A model generated the notes under the pieces. That model had not been told where the DNA came from, made no database searches, and saw only the letters and a program-made list of their open reading frames with translations. The position numbers and the translations under genes were made by a program. From positions 124,001 to 188,000 of the forward strand of contig JAHBTJ010000015.1 in NCBI GenBank assembly GCA_019638595.1: a DNA stretch of 64,000 nucleotides, written 5' to 3'. This document shows, one piece after another, positions 26,474 through 36,101 of the stretch (positions are counted from its first letter, which is position 1; every line of letters starts with the position of its first letter). Source of the stretch: Chitinophagaceae bacterium. Its GTDB lineage: Bacteria > Bacteroidota > Bacteroidia > Chitinophagales > Chitinophagaceae.

Positions 26474-27895
26474 ATGACTTCCAACCGGAGAAATTTTTTG
26501 CGCAATGTTACATTGGGAACGGGTGCGCTTGCCACTGGATTACCTGCATTTGCCAAAGAAGATGGTAATTGGTTTGCTAACGAAATAACAAAGCGCCAGG
26601 CTGCTGATGGCTTTAACATGTGCGGCTATGCCGCCCCCAAAATTGAAACGGTCAGGATCGGCTTTATTGGATTGGGAAACAGGGGACCGGGCGCTGTTGA
26701 ACGTATTTCGCACATCGAAGGGGTGCAGATCAAAGCGCTTTGCGATAAACGCCCGGAGCGGATAGCGAACTCCCAAAAAATACTTGCCAAAAACGGTTTG
26801 CCCAAAGCAACAGAATATACCGGGGAAGAAGGCTGGAAAGCGTTGTGCGAGAGCAAGGATATTGATCTGGTATACATTGCCACTCCCTGGAAATTACATA
26901 CTCCTATGGCAGTATATGCTATGAATCATGGAAAGCACGCGGCTTCGGAGGTACCCATTGCCGTTACAGTGGACGAGTGCTGGCAATTGGTAGAAACTTC
27001 GGAAAAAACAAGAAAGCATTGTATGATGCTTGAGAATTGCTGTTACGATTTCTTTGAGCTGCTTACTCTTAATATGGCCCGCAATGGAATGTTCGGTGAG
27101 CTCATTCATGCTGAAGGCGCGTATATACACGATTTAATTCAGTCGAATTTTGGAAAAACAAGTTATTCAGACATGTGGCGGCTGAAGGAAAACATTGGCA
27201 GAAACGGGAATTTATATCCCACGCATGGCTTGGGCCCTATTGCGCAATGCCTCGATATCAACCGGGGCGACAAAATGGACCATCTTGTATCTATGTCATC
27301 GAATGATTTTATGATGAATGCGTTGGCTAAAGAAAGGGCTGCTACCGACTCTTTTTACAAAGAATATGTAGATAAGCCCTATCGTGGCAATATGAACACC
27401 ACGATGATCCGCACGCAAAAAGGTAAAACCATTATGCTGCAGCACGATGTAACTTCACCGCGCCCTTATTCACGTATTCACCTTATAAGTGGTACCAAAG
27501 GCGTTGCCAGCAAATACCCCGAGCCTGAAAGAATAGCATTTGGTCATGAATGGATAAAGCCTGAGGAGCTTAAGGCCTTGTATGATAAGTATACGCCGCC
27601 GATAGTGAAACACGTGGGTGAAATAGCCAAAAAAATAGGGGGGCATGGAGGTATGGACTTTATGATGGATTGGCGCCTGATAGATTGCCTGCGTAATGGA
27701 TTGCCGCTCGACCAGGATGTGTATGATGGGGCTTTGTGGAGTGTGATAGCTCCTTTAAGCGAACAGTCGGTTGCCAATAAGTCCACGACCGTTGATATTC
27801 CCGACTTCACCAAGGGGAACTGGAAAACAAATAAGCCTGTTAATCTTACTTTAGAGGGTGGAGGAAATACGGGTGTAAAAACGGTCAGTAAATGA
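26474..27895 (+). CDS. Gfo/Idh/MocA-family protein, GH109 alpha-N-acetylgalactosaminidase type
   Basis: This 473-residue protein has a Tat-like signal (SNRRNFLRN, then TLGTGALATGLPAFA), so it is exported folded with its cofactor. The Rossmann NAD motif is at 62-73 (IGFIGLGNRGPG). The stretches YIATPWKLHTPMAVYAMNHG, MLENCCYDFFELLTLNMARN and GAYIHDL are those of the GH109 group, NAD-dependent glycosidases that remove terminal alpha-GalNAc by an oxidation-elimination route. Substrate assignment to GalNAc is from family resemblance only. It is monocistronic with a clear terminator downstream. Confidence 0.88.
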   Translation: MTSNRRNFLRNVTLGTGALATGLPAFAKEDGNWFANEITKRQAADGFNMCGYAAPKIETVRIGFIGLGNRGPGAVERISHIEGVQIKALCDKRPERIANSQKILAKNGLPKATEYTGEEGWKALCESKDIDLVYIATPWKLHTPMAVYAMNHGKHAASEVPIAVTVDECWQLVETSEKTRKHCMMLENCCYDFFELLTLNMARNGMFGELIHAEGAYIHDLIQSNFGKTSYSDMWRLKENIGRNGNLYPTHGLGPIAQCLDINRGDKMDHLVSMSSNDFMMNALAKERAATDSFYKEYVDKPYRGNMNTTMIRTQKGKTIMLQHDVTSPRPYSRIHLISGTKGVASKYPEPERIAFGHEWIKPEELKALYDKYTPPIVKHVGEIAKKIGGHGGMDFMMDWRLIDCLRNGLPLDQDVYDGALWSVIAPLSEQSVANKSTTVDIPDFTKGNWKTNKPVNLTLEGGGNTGVKTVSK

Positions 27896-27941
27896 GCTGT
27901 GCCCAACAGATCAAACTTCTTAAATAGCTATCATAGCTTTG

Positions 27942-27963
27942 GGCGCCGCGAGGCGCCTTTTTT
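27942..27963 (+). terminator. intrinsic terminator after the GH109-like gene
   Basis: GGCGCC (27942-27947), loop GCGA, GGCGCC (27952-27957) and six T residues. The stem is all G-C and should be strong. Confidence 0.85.
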
Positions 27964-28115
27964 ATAAACTGTATTGGATTTTAATGATAGTGAAAAAACA
28001 ATTTACTTTCCCGGTACAGATATTTTGTACTATTACACGAAGCCTTGTTAAATTGCAGTGCAGCTTGTTCAAAGAAGCTTTGAAGTAAAATCAACAGGAT
28101 TCGAAAAATTAATTT

Positions 28116-28865
28116 ATGAAAACACTCTTCACTTTATTTCTGGTAACCGCGGCTGTATCTGTACATGCCCAGCGAAAGAAAACGCAGTTTTTTGTTTTTG
28201 ATGCCCATCGTAATCCCTGCAAGGTAGACGAAGCCAAATTTTTAGGATGCCTGGATAAACTGAGTGATACTGCTTATCAATGGCGATATTATAATTTTAC
28301 GGGCCCGCTTATAGCGGTGGAAACATACAAGGATGAGGATATTTCTATTCCTCACGGTTATTTTGCATACTATAATAAAAAAGGAAAGATAGACTCTGTG
28401 GGAAATACCTATGAAGGAAAAAAGCACGGCGACTGGTTTTATTATACGGATTCATCAACCATTTGGCAACAAAAAAAATACGAGCATGGAAAATTGATTG
28501 AAACCAGGGATACCGCTGCGCTAAGGCGGGAGCGGGAGGAGAGGAATAAAGCCGATACCGTTAAACGGGTAGAAATTGAGGCCGCTTTTAAAGGAGGGGA
28601 CGAAGCGTGGATGAAATACATACAGAAGCATATACAGGTTCCCGACAGGGCACGTAAGCTGAATGCCGGTGGTACCGTAATAATAGAATTTGTTGTAAAT
28701 AAAGAGGGCAATGTGGAAGCTGTTAAAGTGGTTCAGTCTGTAGAATATTCCATTGATGAGGAAACTTCTGAGATCATCCGGAAGTCTCCCAAATGGGAGC
28801 CCGCCATTCAGGACGGAAGACCGGTGAAAGCTTATCGTAAACAACCTATTACAATAACTTATTAA
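28116..28865 (+). CDS. secreted TonB C-terminal-domain protein
   Basis: This 249-residue protein has a cleavable-looking signal peptide (FLVTAAVSVHAQ) rather than a TonB membrane anchor. The middle part shows a MORN/toxin-antitoxin-like YxYYxKKGxxD pattern (HGYFAYYNKKGKIDSVG, then YEGKKHGDWFYY). The C-terminal 80 residues form a TonB_C domain (GGTVIIEFVVNKEGNVEAVKV, written as a landmark and ending YRKQPITITY). Such proteins are abundant in Bacteroidota. Without an inner-membrane anchor it is unlikely to be a classical energy transducer and may only bind envelope partners. Confidence 0.8.
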   Translation: MKTLFTLFLVTAAVSVHAQRKKTQFFVFDAHRNPCKVDEAKFLGCLDKLSDTAYQWRYYNFTGPLIAVETYKDEDISIPHGYFAYYNKKGKIDSVGNTYEGKKHGDWFYYTDSSTIWQQKKYEHGKLIETRDTAALRREREERNKADTVKRVEIEAAFKGGDEAWMKYIQKHIQVPDRARKLNAGGTVIIEFVVNKEGNVEAVKVVQSVEYSIDEETSEIIRKSPKWEPAIQDGRPVKAYRKQPITITY

Positions 28866-29362
28866 GCGCTGTTATCCTGTTTCAGGCAAGTTCAACTTTT
28901 ATAGTATTTTTTTGATATATATTAACTAATTGTTGTTATATAAGGCTGATTTACAAAACACTATTTTAAGAATGGAAATTGTGTATATATTTGTGTGCGA
29001 AAAGCCTCATAATTAATGCCGGTGGGACGATCATTGTTTTCTATGTCTGAATTTTTATCAGTGGGTATTATTATAAACTAATCCGGTCTAACGCCTGGCG
29101 TTGCGTTAAATTCTGAATATGTCCTTTCTTTTAGTACCAATTCCTATAAGTTTTAAATTAAAAATATCCTGTTTAAGATATGCCAATCTAATATCTTATA
29201 AACGTTATTGGTTTGATTACCAGTGCTGTAAAAATGTAACTGAGGAAAGCAAAGTCATGAAATACAGTAAAAATTAACTAAACCGGCAGTTCAATTAAAA
29301 TCTTATTTTCCCTGTCGGGATTTTATAAAAACAAGCAACAAAATCGGAATTAAAGTATATAT
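28866..29362. other. 497-base leader region upstream of the polysaccharide cluster
   Basis: No coding sequence is visible here. It holds a candidate -7 box (28986-28993), an element at 29089-29108 that can pair in two exclusive ways (AACGCC with GGCGTT, or TAACGC with GCGTTA), and a 7-bp hairpin with one G-U pair (29283-29289 with 29312-29318) about 45 bases before the first gene. If the candidate promoter is used, the mRNA leader would be about 360 bases, long enough for transcript-level control. Confidence 0.5.
28986..28993 (+). promoter_or_regulatory. candidate -7 box for the polysaccharide operon
   Basis: TATATTTG matches TAnnTTTG. A weak -33 candidate, TTTT, lies about 18 bases upstream in place of TTTG. 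No better match is seen nearer to the first gene at 29363. Confidence 0.35.
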
Positions 29363-30136
29363 ATGCGTAATGTAAAATCAATAATAGGGCTGTTAACCAT
29401 TTCTATAGCGCTTTTTTCGTGTAAGGTTGGCAAACAGTTGGCTTATTTGCAGGATTTAGATGATACTACAAGAATACAGGAAGTGCGCATTGCTGCTTAT
29501 GAGCCTCTTAAGCTGCAGCCGGACGACCAGGTTCAGATAACCATCACCAGCAGGTCTGAAGAGGGTGCGCGCCAGTTTTCCATGATGGGCACCAGCATTA
29601 CCTCGGGTACTACCAACCAGGTCATTCAAAATGTATATACTGTTTCATCAAAAGGCACCATTACCATTCCTTTGATAGGTGAGCTTTCAATAGGGGGGCT
29701 TACAACCGAACAGGCTAAGGAGGTTGTTCAAAAGGAGGCTGTTGAATACGTAAAAGATGCGATGGTAGGTTTAAGCCTTATGAATTTCAGGATCACGGTT
29801 ATGGGAGAGGTAACCCGTCCTGCCACGCTCCAGGTGGCCGGCGAAAAGGTAAATGTGCTGGAGGCGTTGGGAATGGCCGGCGATTTAACGGTATTTGGTA
29901 AAAGATACAATGTTAAGGTAATACGGAAAGCGGGCGACAAGGTAGAAGTGGCGCATCTAAACCTTAACAGCAGCAAGGTAATGCGATCGCCCTTTTATAA
30001 TTTAAAACAAAATGATATAGTGTATGTGGAACCTGTAAAACGTAAGGGCTTTGCTGCAGAAACATCATTGGGAGTATTGCCTACGGTTCTCAGCGTAGCT
30101 ACATTAGCCCTGCTGATATTCAGGTATACGCGATAA
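29363..30136 (+). CDS. polysaccharide export outer-membrane lipoprotein, Wza/BexD family
   Basis: This 257-residue protein has a lipobox at Cys21 (ISIALFSCKVG). The polysaccharide export domain begins at about residue 50 (LQPDDQVQITITSRSEEGA), and SLBB-type repeats follow (FRITVMGEVTRPATLQV, then VLEALGMAGDLTVFGKR). A terminal hydrophobic helix (LPTVLSVATLALLIF) precedes a basic end, as in other Bacteroidota Wza homologues. It forms the export channel for the polysaccharide built by the following genes and is the first gene of the cluster. Confidence 0.93.
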   Translation: MRNVKSIIGLLTISIALFSCKVGKQLAYLQDLDDTTRIQEVRIAAYEPLKLQPDDQVQITITSRSEEGARQFSMMGTSITSGTTNQVIQNVYTVSSKGTITIPLIGELSIGGLTTEQAKEVVQKEAVEYVKDAMVGLSLMNFRITVMGEVTRPATLQVAGEKVNVLEALGMAGDLTVFGKRYNVKVIRKAGDKVEVAHLNLNSSKVMRSPFYNLKQNDIVYVEPVKRKGFAAETSLGVLPTVLSVATLALLIFRYTR

Positions 30137-30178
30137 TCAACTCAATAGCTTAGTACATCATACTTTAAAAGATTTTAA

Positions 30179-32575
30179 GTGCAAACATCTTCTCAAAAAC
30201 AGCTACAGCGGATCAATAATATAACGCAGGACGAGACCTTAAATATGCAAAATATTTTTGCCAAGATCCTTAACAGGTGGCCCTGGATCATTTTAAGCCT
30301 GCTGATATCCTTATCGGTAGCCTACGCTTATCTCAGGTATGCTTCCCCGGTATATAAGTCGAAGGCAAGTTTAATGATAAGGGATGACAAGAAAGGAGGA
30401 AGCCCGTTGGACAACCAGGTACTCAGAGGATTGAATATAGAGCCATCCTCCCAGTCGCTTGACAATGAAATGGAGATACTGAAAAGCTATGACCTGATAG
30501 AATCTGTTGTGCGCAGGGAACAATTGTATGTGGATATTAAAACGAAAGGCCGTTTGGTAGAGCGTACCGTGTATGGAAATGAAGAGCCGTTGTTTTTTAG
30601 CTTTGCCAACCCCGATACCGTAGAACGCGTGCTTAACTGGACACTAAGGGAGGCACCGGCAGGTGAATGGACCTTGATCCATCATGGCGAAGACCAGCCA
30701 TTGCACGTTACCCCCGGGAAATGGTACCGCATAAACGGGCTTGCCTTTAAAACTACAGTTAATCCTTTACATGTAAGGGAAAAAACACAAAGCAAAAAAG
30801 AGGAAACTGAATACGCAGTTACAGTAAAGCCGCTTCCACTGGCGATCAACGGCTTTATTAAAAACCTTAATATCAAAGTAGTGGGCAAAGCTGCCAGCAT
30901 TGTATATCTTGAATTTACAGATTATAACAGGCAAAAGGCAGTTTCGGCATTAAGTGCTTTGATCAATATTTATAATAAGCAGGGACTGGATGACAAAAAG
31001 CGGGAGAATGAAAATACACTTGAGTTTCTTGAAGAACGTGTGGCAATGGTGGAAAGAGAGCTGCAGTTGGTAGAAAGCAAGGTAGAAAATTTTAAAAGTG
31101 GCAACAGGATCACCGATGTAAGTACCGAAGGGCAACAATACCAGCAGCTTTCGCAGGCGGTGGATGAACAAAAAGCCCAGCAACAAAGCCAGCTGAACAT
31201 ACTGGAAGGACTTGAAAAAAGAATAAGGGAAAACCAGAACGATCCTAAATTGGTGCCGTCAACGGCTGGCATTACCGAACCAACCTTATCGGGGCTCATT
31301 CAAAACCATAATGCATTAATACACGAAAGAGATAGAAAGCTGCAGATATATGGGCCGAAAAACCCATTGAATGTGGATATGGAAAATGACATAGCGAATG
31401 TGAGGGAAAGCATATTGTCGAACATCGCTAACCTGAAAAGCGCGTACAATACCGCCCTGACTGATATCAATAAAAGAGAGTCCGCTTTATCCGCCAGGAT
31501 CAGGACGATCCCTAAAATTGAAAAGAACCTGTTGCAGATAAACAGGGATCAGAACGTAAAGCAGCAGCTCTATTTTATTTTATTACAACGGCGCGAAGAA
31601 ACCGCCATATCGTTGGCGTCCACTACTGTGGACAGCAGGGTTGTAGAGGCTCCGCGCAGTATGGGCATTGTTAGTCCTAAAGGTCAAACGGTGCTGCTGG
31701 TTGGCATAGTGGTAGGCTTGTTATTGCCCATAGGCATTATTTACCTTATGGATGCGATGAATAATAAAATCGAGAGCAAGATGGAAGTGGAACAGAAATG
31801 TCATGCTCCTTTGCTCGGAGAGATATCGTATTCAAAAAAAACCGACTCTCCCATTATTATTACCAAAGGAAGCCGGTCTATTATTGCGGAGCAGTTCAGG
31901 GTAATTCGAACGAATATCAGCTTTACAGGACGCGGAAAGAAAAGCGAGGTTATACTCGTTACCTCTCATCGTCCTGAAGAAGGAAAATCATTTACCAGCC
32001 TGAACCTGGCGGCGAGTTATGCGCTGCTGAATAAAAAGGTGATAGTGCTTGAATTTGATTTGCGTAAACCACGCTTAAGTCAGAACCTTAATATCAAGGC
32101 CGATATAGGCATCAGTAACTACCTCAATAATTCCGGTAATCTTAAAAGCATGTTGAAAGAAGTGCCGGGCTTTGACAACAATTTCTGGTTATTGCCTTCG
32201 GGGCCTATTCCTCCCAACCCCGCCGAATTGATATTAGGCCCCAAAATGGATGATCTTGTAAAGGAATTAAAAGAACAGTTTGATTATATCATTTTTGATA
32301 CGCCGCCTTATACATTGGTTACCGATTCCTCGCTGCTGTCTGCTCATTCGGATATCAGCGTGATCGTATTGCGCAATGGCTTTACATTTAAATGGGTACT
32401 GCAGGAAATTAATAAGAAAATACAGGACAATCCTGATCAGCCTTATTATACGGTATTGAACCGGGTTGACGAAAGAAGCAGGTACGGAGCATACAGGAAC
32501 TATGGGTACGGATATGCCGAATATTTTGACGCTCCTGAAAGAAAGAAGAAGTGGTATAATATATTTAAAAAGTAA
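30179..32575 (+). CDS. Wzc-type polysaccharide co-polymerase and tyrosine kinase
   Basis: This protein of about 798 residues has two transmembrane helices (near 38-55 and 508-527) flanking a large periplasmic Wzz/GNVR region with coiled coils. A cytoplasmic BY-kinase domain follows, with a Walker A-type motif around residues 596-604 (SHRPEEGKS) and Walker A' VIVLEFDLRKPRLS. The C-terminus is a tyrosine-rich cluster (RYGAYRNYGYGYAEYF) typical of autophosphorylated Wzc. It controls chain length and export with the Wza homologue. The start is GTG at 30179. A later ATG at 30245 would remove 22 residues and is possible. Confidence 0.93.
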   Translation: MQTSSQKQLQRINNITQDETLNMQNIFAKILNRWPWIILSLLISLSVAYAYLRYASPVYKSKASLMIRDDKKGGSPLDNQVLRGLNIEPSSQSLDNEMEILKSYDLIESVVRREQLYVDIKTKGRLVERTVYGNEEPLFFSFANPDTVERVLNWTLREAPAGEWTLIHHGEDQPLHVTPGKWYRINGLAFKTTVNPLHVREKTQSKKEETEYAVTVKPLPLAINGFIKNLNIKVVGKAASIVYLEFTDYNRQKAVSALSALINIYNKQGLDDKKRENENTLEFLEERVAMVERELQLVESKVENFKSGNRITDVSTEGQQYQQLSQAVDEQKAQQQSQLNILEGLEKRIRENQNDPKLVPSTAGITEPTLSGLIQNHNALIHERDRKLQIYGPKNPLNVDMENDIANVRESILSNIANLKSAYNTALTDINKRESALSARIRTIPKIEKNLLQINRDQNVKQQLYFILLQRREETAISLASTTVDSRVVEAPRSMGIVSPKGQTVLLVGIVVGLLLPIGIIYLMDAMNNKIESKMEVEQKCHAPLLGEISYSKKTDSPIIITKGSRSIIAEQFRVIRTNISFTGRGKKSEVILVTSHRPEEGKSFTSLNLAASYALLNKKVIVLEFDLRKPRLSQNLNIKADIGISNYLNNSGNLKSMLKEVPGFDNNFWLLPSGPIPPNPAELILGPKMDDLVKELKEQFDYIIFDTPPYTLVTDSSLLSAHSDISVIVLRNGFTFKWVLQEINKKIQDNPDQPYYTVLNRVDERSRYGAYRNYGYGYAEYFDAPERKKKWYNIFKK

Positions 32576-32610
32576 TTGAATCATGTTTTTGACTATTTAT
32601 AGCAGTCAAT

Positions 32611-33528
32611 ATGTTTTCAGTAGTTATACCGCTTTATAATAAAGAAAAGAGCGTCCCCGGCACGATTGCCTCCGTATTAAACCAGGAGGTTAAAGATTTT
32701 GAGCTGATCATAGTAAACGATGGTTCTACCGATAAAAGTCTTGAGATTGTTGAAGCGATAAAAGACGACAGGATCATTATTATCAATAAGCAGAATGGTG
32801 GTATATCAAGTACCCGGAATGCAGGTATAAGAGCGGCTAAAAATCCCTACATAGCTTTTGTTGATGCGGATGATTACTGGGAGCCTGACTTTTTAACCAC
32901 TGTTTCAGCCCTGATCAGCGATTACCCCGAAGCCGATGCATTTGCAACAGGCTATGTTTGCAAGTTCAATGGACTTACATTGCATACCCTGGGAGTAAAG
33001 AACAGGGGAATCATTAAAGACTATTTCAAACTTGTATATCGCTACCCGGTAATGCATGCTTCATCGGTTTGCATAAAGAAAAGCAGTTTTGAAAAAGTGG
33101 GATGGTTTGATGAAAGAATGACACACGGAGAAGATTATAACATGTGGGACCGGTTGGGTAAGTATGGATTGATCGCGGCGTCTCCCCAACCCTGCGCATG
33201 GTATCAACTGGATACAGAGAACAGGGCATTGTTGCGGGTACCCCAGCCTTCCAAACACTGGATGTATTATATAAATAAAGAGGAGATCAGGAGCAGGGAG
33301 GAGGCTGCCTATTATAAAAGGTATATCAGGCGCCAGGTGCTTTTTTATTTTTTAAAAGGAAAAATAAAATGGGCCTGGCAAATTGCGTATAAGCAACGGG
33401 GCCTAACAAGTTGGTTTTCGTATTTAATGGTGCACGAATACCGTGAATTAAAAAGTATTCCACACCTTGTAATGAATAAATTAAAGAAGATTTTTTTCAG
33501 AAAGCAGGTGGCATTGGCAGAAAGATGA
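32611..33528 (+). CDS. glycosyltransferase family 2
   Basis: This 305-residue GT-A fold protein shows FSVVIPLYNKEKSV at the N-terminus, the nucleotide-binding IIVNDGSTDKS, NGGISSTRNAGI and the metal-binding D-A-D motif in AFVDADDYWEPDF. The second half is basic and lacks clear membrane helices, so it is likely peripheral on the inner membrane. It adds one sugar to the lipid-linked repeat unit, but donor and linkage cannot be read from the sequence. Confidence 0.92.
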   Translation: MFSVVIPLYNKEKSVPGTIASVLNQEVKDFELIIVNDGSTDKSLEIVEAIKDDRIIIINKQNGGISSTRNAGIRAAKNPYIAFVDADDYWEPDFLTTVSALISDYPEADAFATGYVCKFNGLTLHTLGVKNRGIIKDYFKLVYRYPVMHASSVCIKKSSFEKVGWFDERMTHGEDYNMWDRLGKYGLIAASPQPCAWYQLDTENRALLRVPQPSKHWMYYINKEEIRSREEAAYYKRYIRRQVLFYFLKGKIKWAWQIAYKQRGLTSWFSYLMVHEYRELKSIPHLVMNKLKKIFFRKQVALAER

Positions 33529-33556
33529 ATTGATATTGGTAATCAAGAAAGTAAAA

Positions 33557-34849
33557 ATGAAGATTTTAATTGTAAGTTATAGTTATCCTCCTGACAATAC
33601 TCCTGCCGCGCAAAGGCCTTACTTTATTGCCAAATACCTGGCACTATTAGGCCACGATGTAAATATACTTACAACCGGCGCATCCAATAGCTCTCTCGGA
33701 AAAAGTAACTGGGCAAAGCCTTTACCGGGTGTAACGGTTTGGGATACCGCAAGATCAAAACCTGTAGTACATCAAAGCGATGAGCCGGCAGCCCCCAAAA
33801 AAGCCGTTACGGGGTCCAAAACCAAATGGATCAAAAAAATTGCGCAAATGGTACTTTTTCCGGATAAAGCAATACTATGGTTCAGGGAATTGCTGGGATA
33901 CGATCTAGGAAAGATAGGAAAGCCGGATGTTGTAATTAGCACTTCTCCATTGTTTACCAATCACCTGGTAGCAAAAAGAGTGGTAAAGAGATTTAAATGT
34001 AAATGGATCGCCGATATACGCGATTTTCATTATACAAACACGGAAAGAGAGAAATCCGGGGGCTTAAAGAACAGGTTGAACGGAAGAATTGAAAGGGATT
34101 TATTAAAAAGAGCCGACTATATAACATTTGTCACCCAAACAATGAGAAATGTTTATTGCAGCAAATATGAATATGTAAAGCAGAAATCAATGGTTGTTTA
34201 CAATGGCTTTGAGCCTGAAGAATACCCTGCCGCACAGAATATTCTGCCTTCGGATAAAATGAAAATTTTTTATGCCGGTTCTTTTTATGATGGCTTGCGT
34301 GACCCGGCCCCGCTGCTGGCGGCGCTGGATATTCTTGTGCAGAAAAAGCTGGTGGATATTAATAAAGTTGAAATAGAAATTGCCGGCAATATACCCGAAG
34401 TAATTGCCCAAAGGATCAATCAATACCAATCTGCCGCCTGTGTAAAATTTTTGGGGTTGATTGAAAGAAAGGCAGCGATCGAAAAGATGAATAACTCGCA
34501 TTTGTTGTGGCTTATCATTGCCAACGTAAAGTCGCATTATATGACGTTTCCCTTAAAAGGGTTTGAATATATAGGAAGCAGGAGGCATATTGTTTTATTT
34601 TCACCACCCCAGGCAGAAGGTAAGATCATTGTTGAAGAATTGGGAGTGGGTACCTTTTTTAATCTTGCTACCGACGATGCTACAAATAATGAAAATGCGG
34701 AAAAGTTATTGCAGCTTTATAACAGTACTATGAACGGAGCGTTTGCTGATCCGGTAAAGGTAGAAGATGAAAAGCTTCTTCCATTTTTGCGAAAGGGACA
34801 GTCAATGCAGTTCAGCAATATAATACAAAGCCTACATGCAGCAGAATGA
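33557..34849 (+). CDS. glycosyltransferase, GT4-like
   Basis: The ATG at 33557 starts MKILIVSYSYPPDNTPAAQR, the usual N-terminus of GT4-like GT-B enzymes. The open frame upstream to a TTG at 33530 is less likely. The 430-residue protein has VISTSPLFTNHLVAKRV and WIADIRDFH in the acceptor domain, and KIFYAGSFYDGLRDP in the donor domain. The C-terminal E-x7-E motif is not obvious. It ends 14 bases inside the next gene, which suggests tight coupling. The sugar donor is unknown. Confidence 0.88.
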   Translation: MKILIVSYSYPPDNTPAAQRPYFIAKYLALLGHDVNILTTGASNSSLGKSNWAKPLPGVTVWDTARSKPVVHQSDEPAAPKKAVTGSKTKWIKKIAQMVLFPDKAILWFRELLGYDLGKIGKPDVVISTSPLFTNHLVAKRVVKRFKCKWIADIRDFHYTNTEREKSGGLKNRLNGRIERDLLKRADYITFVTQTMRNVYCSKYEYVKQKSMVVYNGFEPEEYPAAQNILPSDKMKIFYAGSFYDGLRDPAPLLAALDILVQKKLVDINKVEIEIAGNIPEVIAQRINQYQSAACVKFLGLIERKAAIEKMNNSHLLWLIIANVKSHYMTFPLKGFEYIGSRRHIVLFSPPQAEGKIIVEELGVGTFFNLATDDATNNENAEKLLQLYNSTMNGAFADPVKVEDEKLLPFLRKGQSMQFSNIIQSLHAAE

Positions 34850-36101
34850 ATGGTTCAATAAGAATTTGCTGGGAAGGATATATGTAATTCTTTCCTTTAT
34901 TATAGTTCCTTTGGGAGAATCGGGCTTAATGGGCAGAATTACCATTCCTGATATAATACTGGTAGCGGCCGCTGTATTGCTGTTGGGAAGTAAAAGAATT
35001 TATGCCCCGCGCATGAAAGTGCCATTGTTTCTTGTAGGGTCGTTTTTGATAACAGCTTTCCTTAGCCTGGATGTACGACTTTCTCTTACTGAAATATTGG
35101 TGATGGTTTTCCTGCTGATAGGGATCGTAGTAGTATATAATGTATATCATCAAAATTTTAAATTGTTGTTTCTCGATATATCAAGGGCCATCATTCTTTC
35201 GCTGGTAGTTGGGGTATATGATTTTTTTGCAGGTGGTGTGGGGTTGCCGAGGCTTTTCCCGGGAAGGGCTCCAGGGGAGATTGTTTCAGCCTTTCGTAAC
35301 GCCGGGCAGGCCGGAGCGTATGTGCTTGTGATGTTAACGATATTGCTGCCGGTATATCTCAGCAGCTTTAAAAACAGCTTTAAGGGCGCTGATAAAATGC
35401 TTATTAATACCGGCATCATTTGCGGGGTGGTATTTTTGTTTATCAGTGGTAAAATTGCCGCATACATCGGCTTTTTTAGCAGTATCATTTTTTTAAACAT
35501 CATGCAACGGAATGTGAAAGCGCTTTTTTCCACTGTTTTTATTGGAGCAATACTGGGTGTTATTTACTTTAACCTGGAAGATATATCTCCGGCGCTCAAT
35601 AAACGTATTCAGGCTAAAATTGAAAGCAGGATCACCGACAATATTGACGGAACCAGGAACGTTACTGAAGAAGGCTTTATCGCTGAAAATATCGGTAATG
35701 CTATCCGTGCCTTTAGCGATAACCCCTTGTCCGGTTCCGGTATCGGTGCTTTTTCTGTGGAATATGGGCGACATGAAGTGCACAGTACCTATTTTAAAAT
35801 GGTGGGGGAAACCGGCTTGATCGGGATAATAGGGTATACTTTTTTCTTCTTTTTTATGTTTAAGATCATTTTGTGGAAAATACCTCCCCGGAGCGTATTG
35901 CAGGAAAGATTACTTGACTATAAAAGGGTATTGCTGCCTTTTTATTTAGGATGCCTTATAAGCTGGGCATATACCTACCATTTAAGAAAACGCGAGTTCT
36001 GGATTATGGTATCCCTGATACTTCTTATAAATACAGTTCTTAAATACGATACGGAAGAAGAAGAGGAGGAGGAAAATAATATTGATTATGCAAAGCAATA
36101 A
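34836..36101 (+). CDS. O-antigen polymerase/ligase family protein, Wzy type
   Basis: This 421-residue integral membrane protein has about ten transmembrane helices and a large periplasmic loop. The Wzy_C-type segment NPLSGSGIGAFS, then EVHSTYFKMVGETGLIG, marks the O-antigen ligase/polymerase superfamily. In this cluster it most likely polymerises the flipped repeat units. The C-terminus carries a run of about seven glutamates (36055-36075). The DNA encoding it is purine-rich GAGGAGGAGG and lies 10-30 bases before the next start, where it could serve as its ribosome-binding site. Confidence 0.88.
   Translation: MQQNEWFNKNLLGRIYVILSFIIVPLGESGLMGRITIPDIILVAAAVLLLGSKRIYAPRMKVPLFLVGSFLITAFLSLDVRLSLTEILVMVFLLIGIVVVYNVYHQNFKLLFLDISRAIILSLVVGVYDFFAGGVGLPRLFPGRAPGEIVSAFRNAGQAGAYVLVMLTILLPVYLSSFKNSFKGADKMLINTGIICGVVFLFISGKIAAYIGFFSSIIFLNIMQRNVKALFSTVFIGAILGVIYFNLEDISPALNKRIQAKIESRITDNIDGTRNVTEEGFIAENIGNAIRAFSDNPLSGSGIGAFSVEYGRHEVHSTYFKMVGETGLIGIIGYTFFFFFMFKIILWKIPPRSVLQERLLDYKRVLLPFYLGCLISWAYTYHLRKREFWIMVSLILLINTVLKYDTEEEEEEENNIDYAKQ

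Noticed and set aside
26474-27895. Simple sugar dehydrogenase annotation for the Gfo/Idh/MocA gene
   Set aside because: The Tat-like signal and GH109-type stretches (CCYDFFELLTLNMARN, GAYIHDL) fit the NAD-dependent glycosidase group better.
27942-27963. GGCGCC hairpin as another copy of the family B repeats
   Set aside because: It lacks the conserved linkers and is followed by a T-run, so it is a plain terminator of the GH109-like gene.
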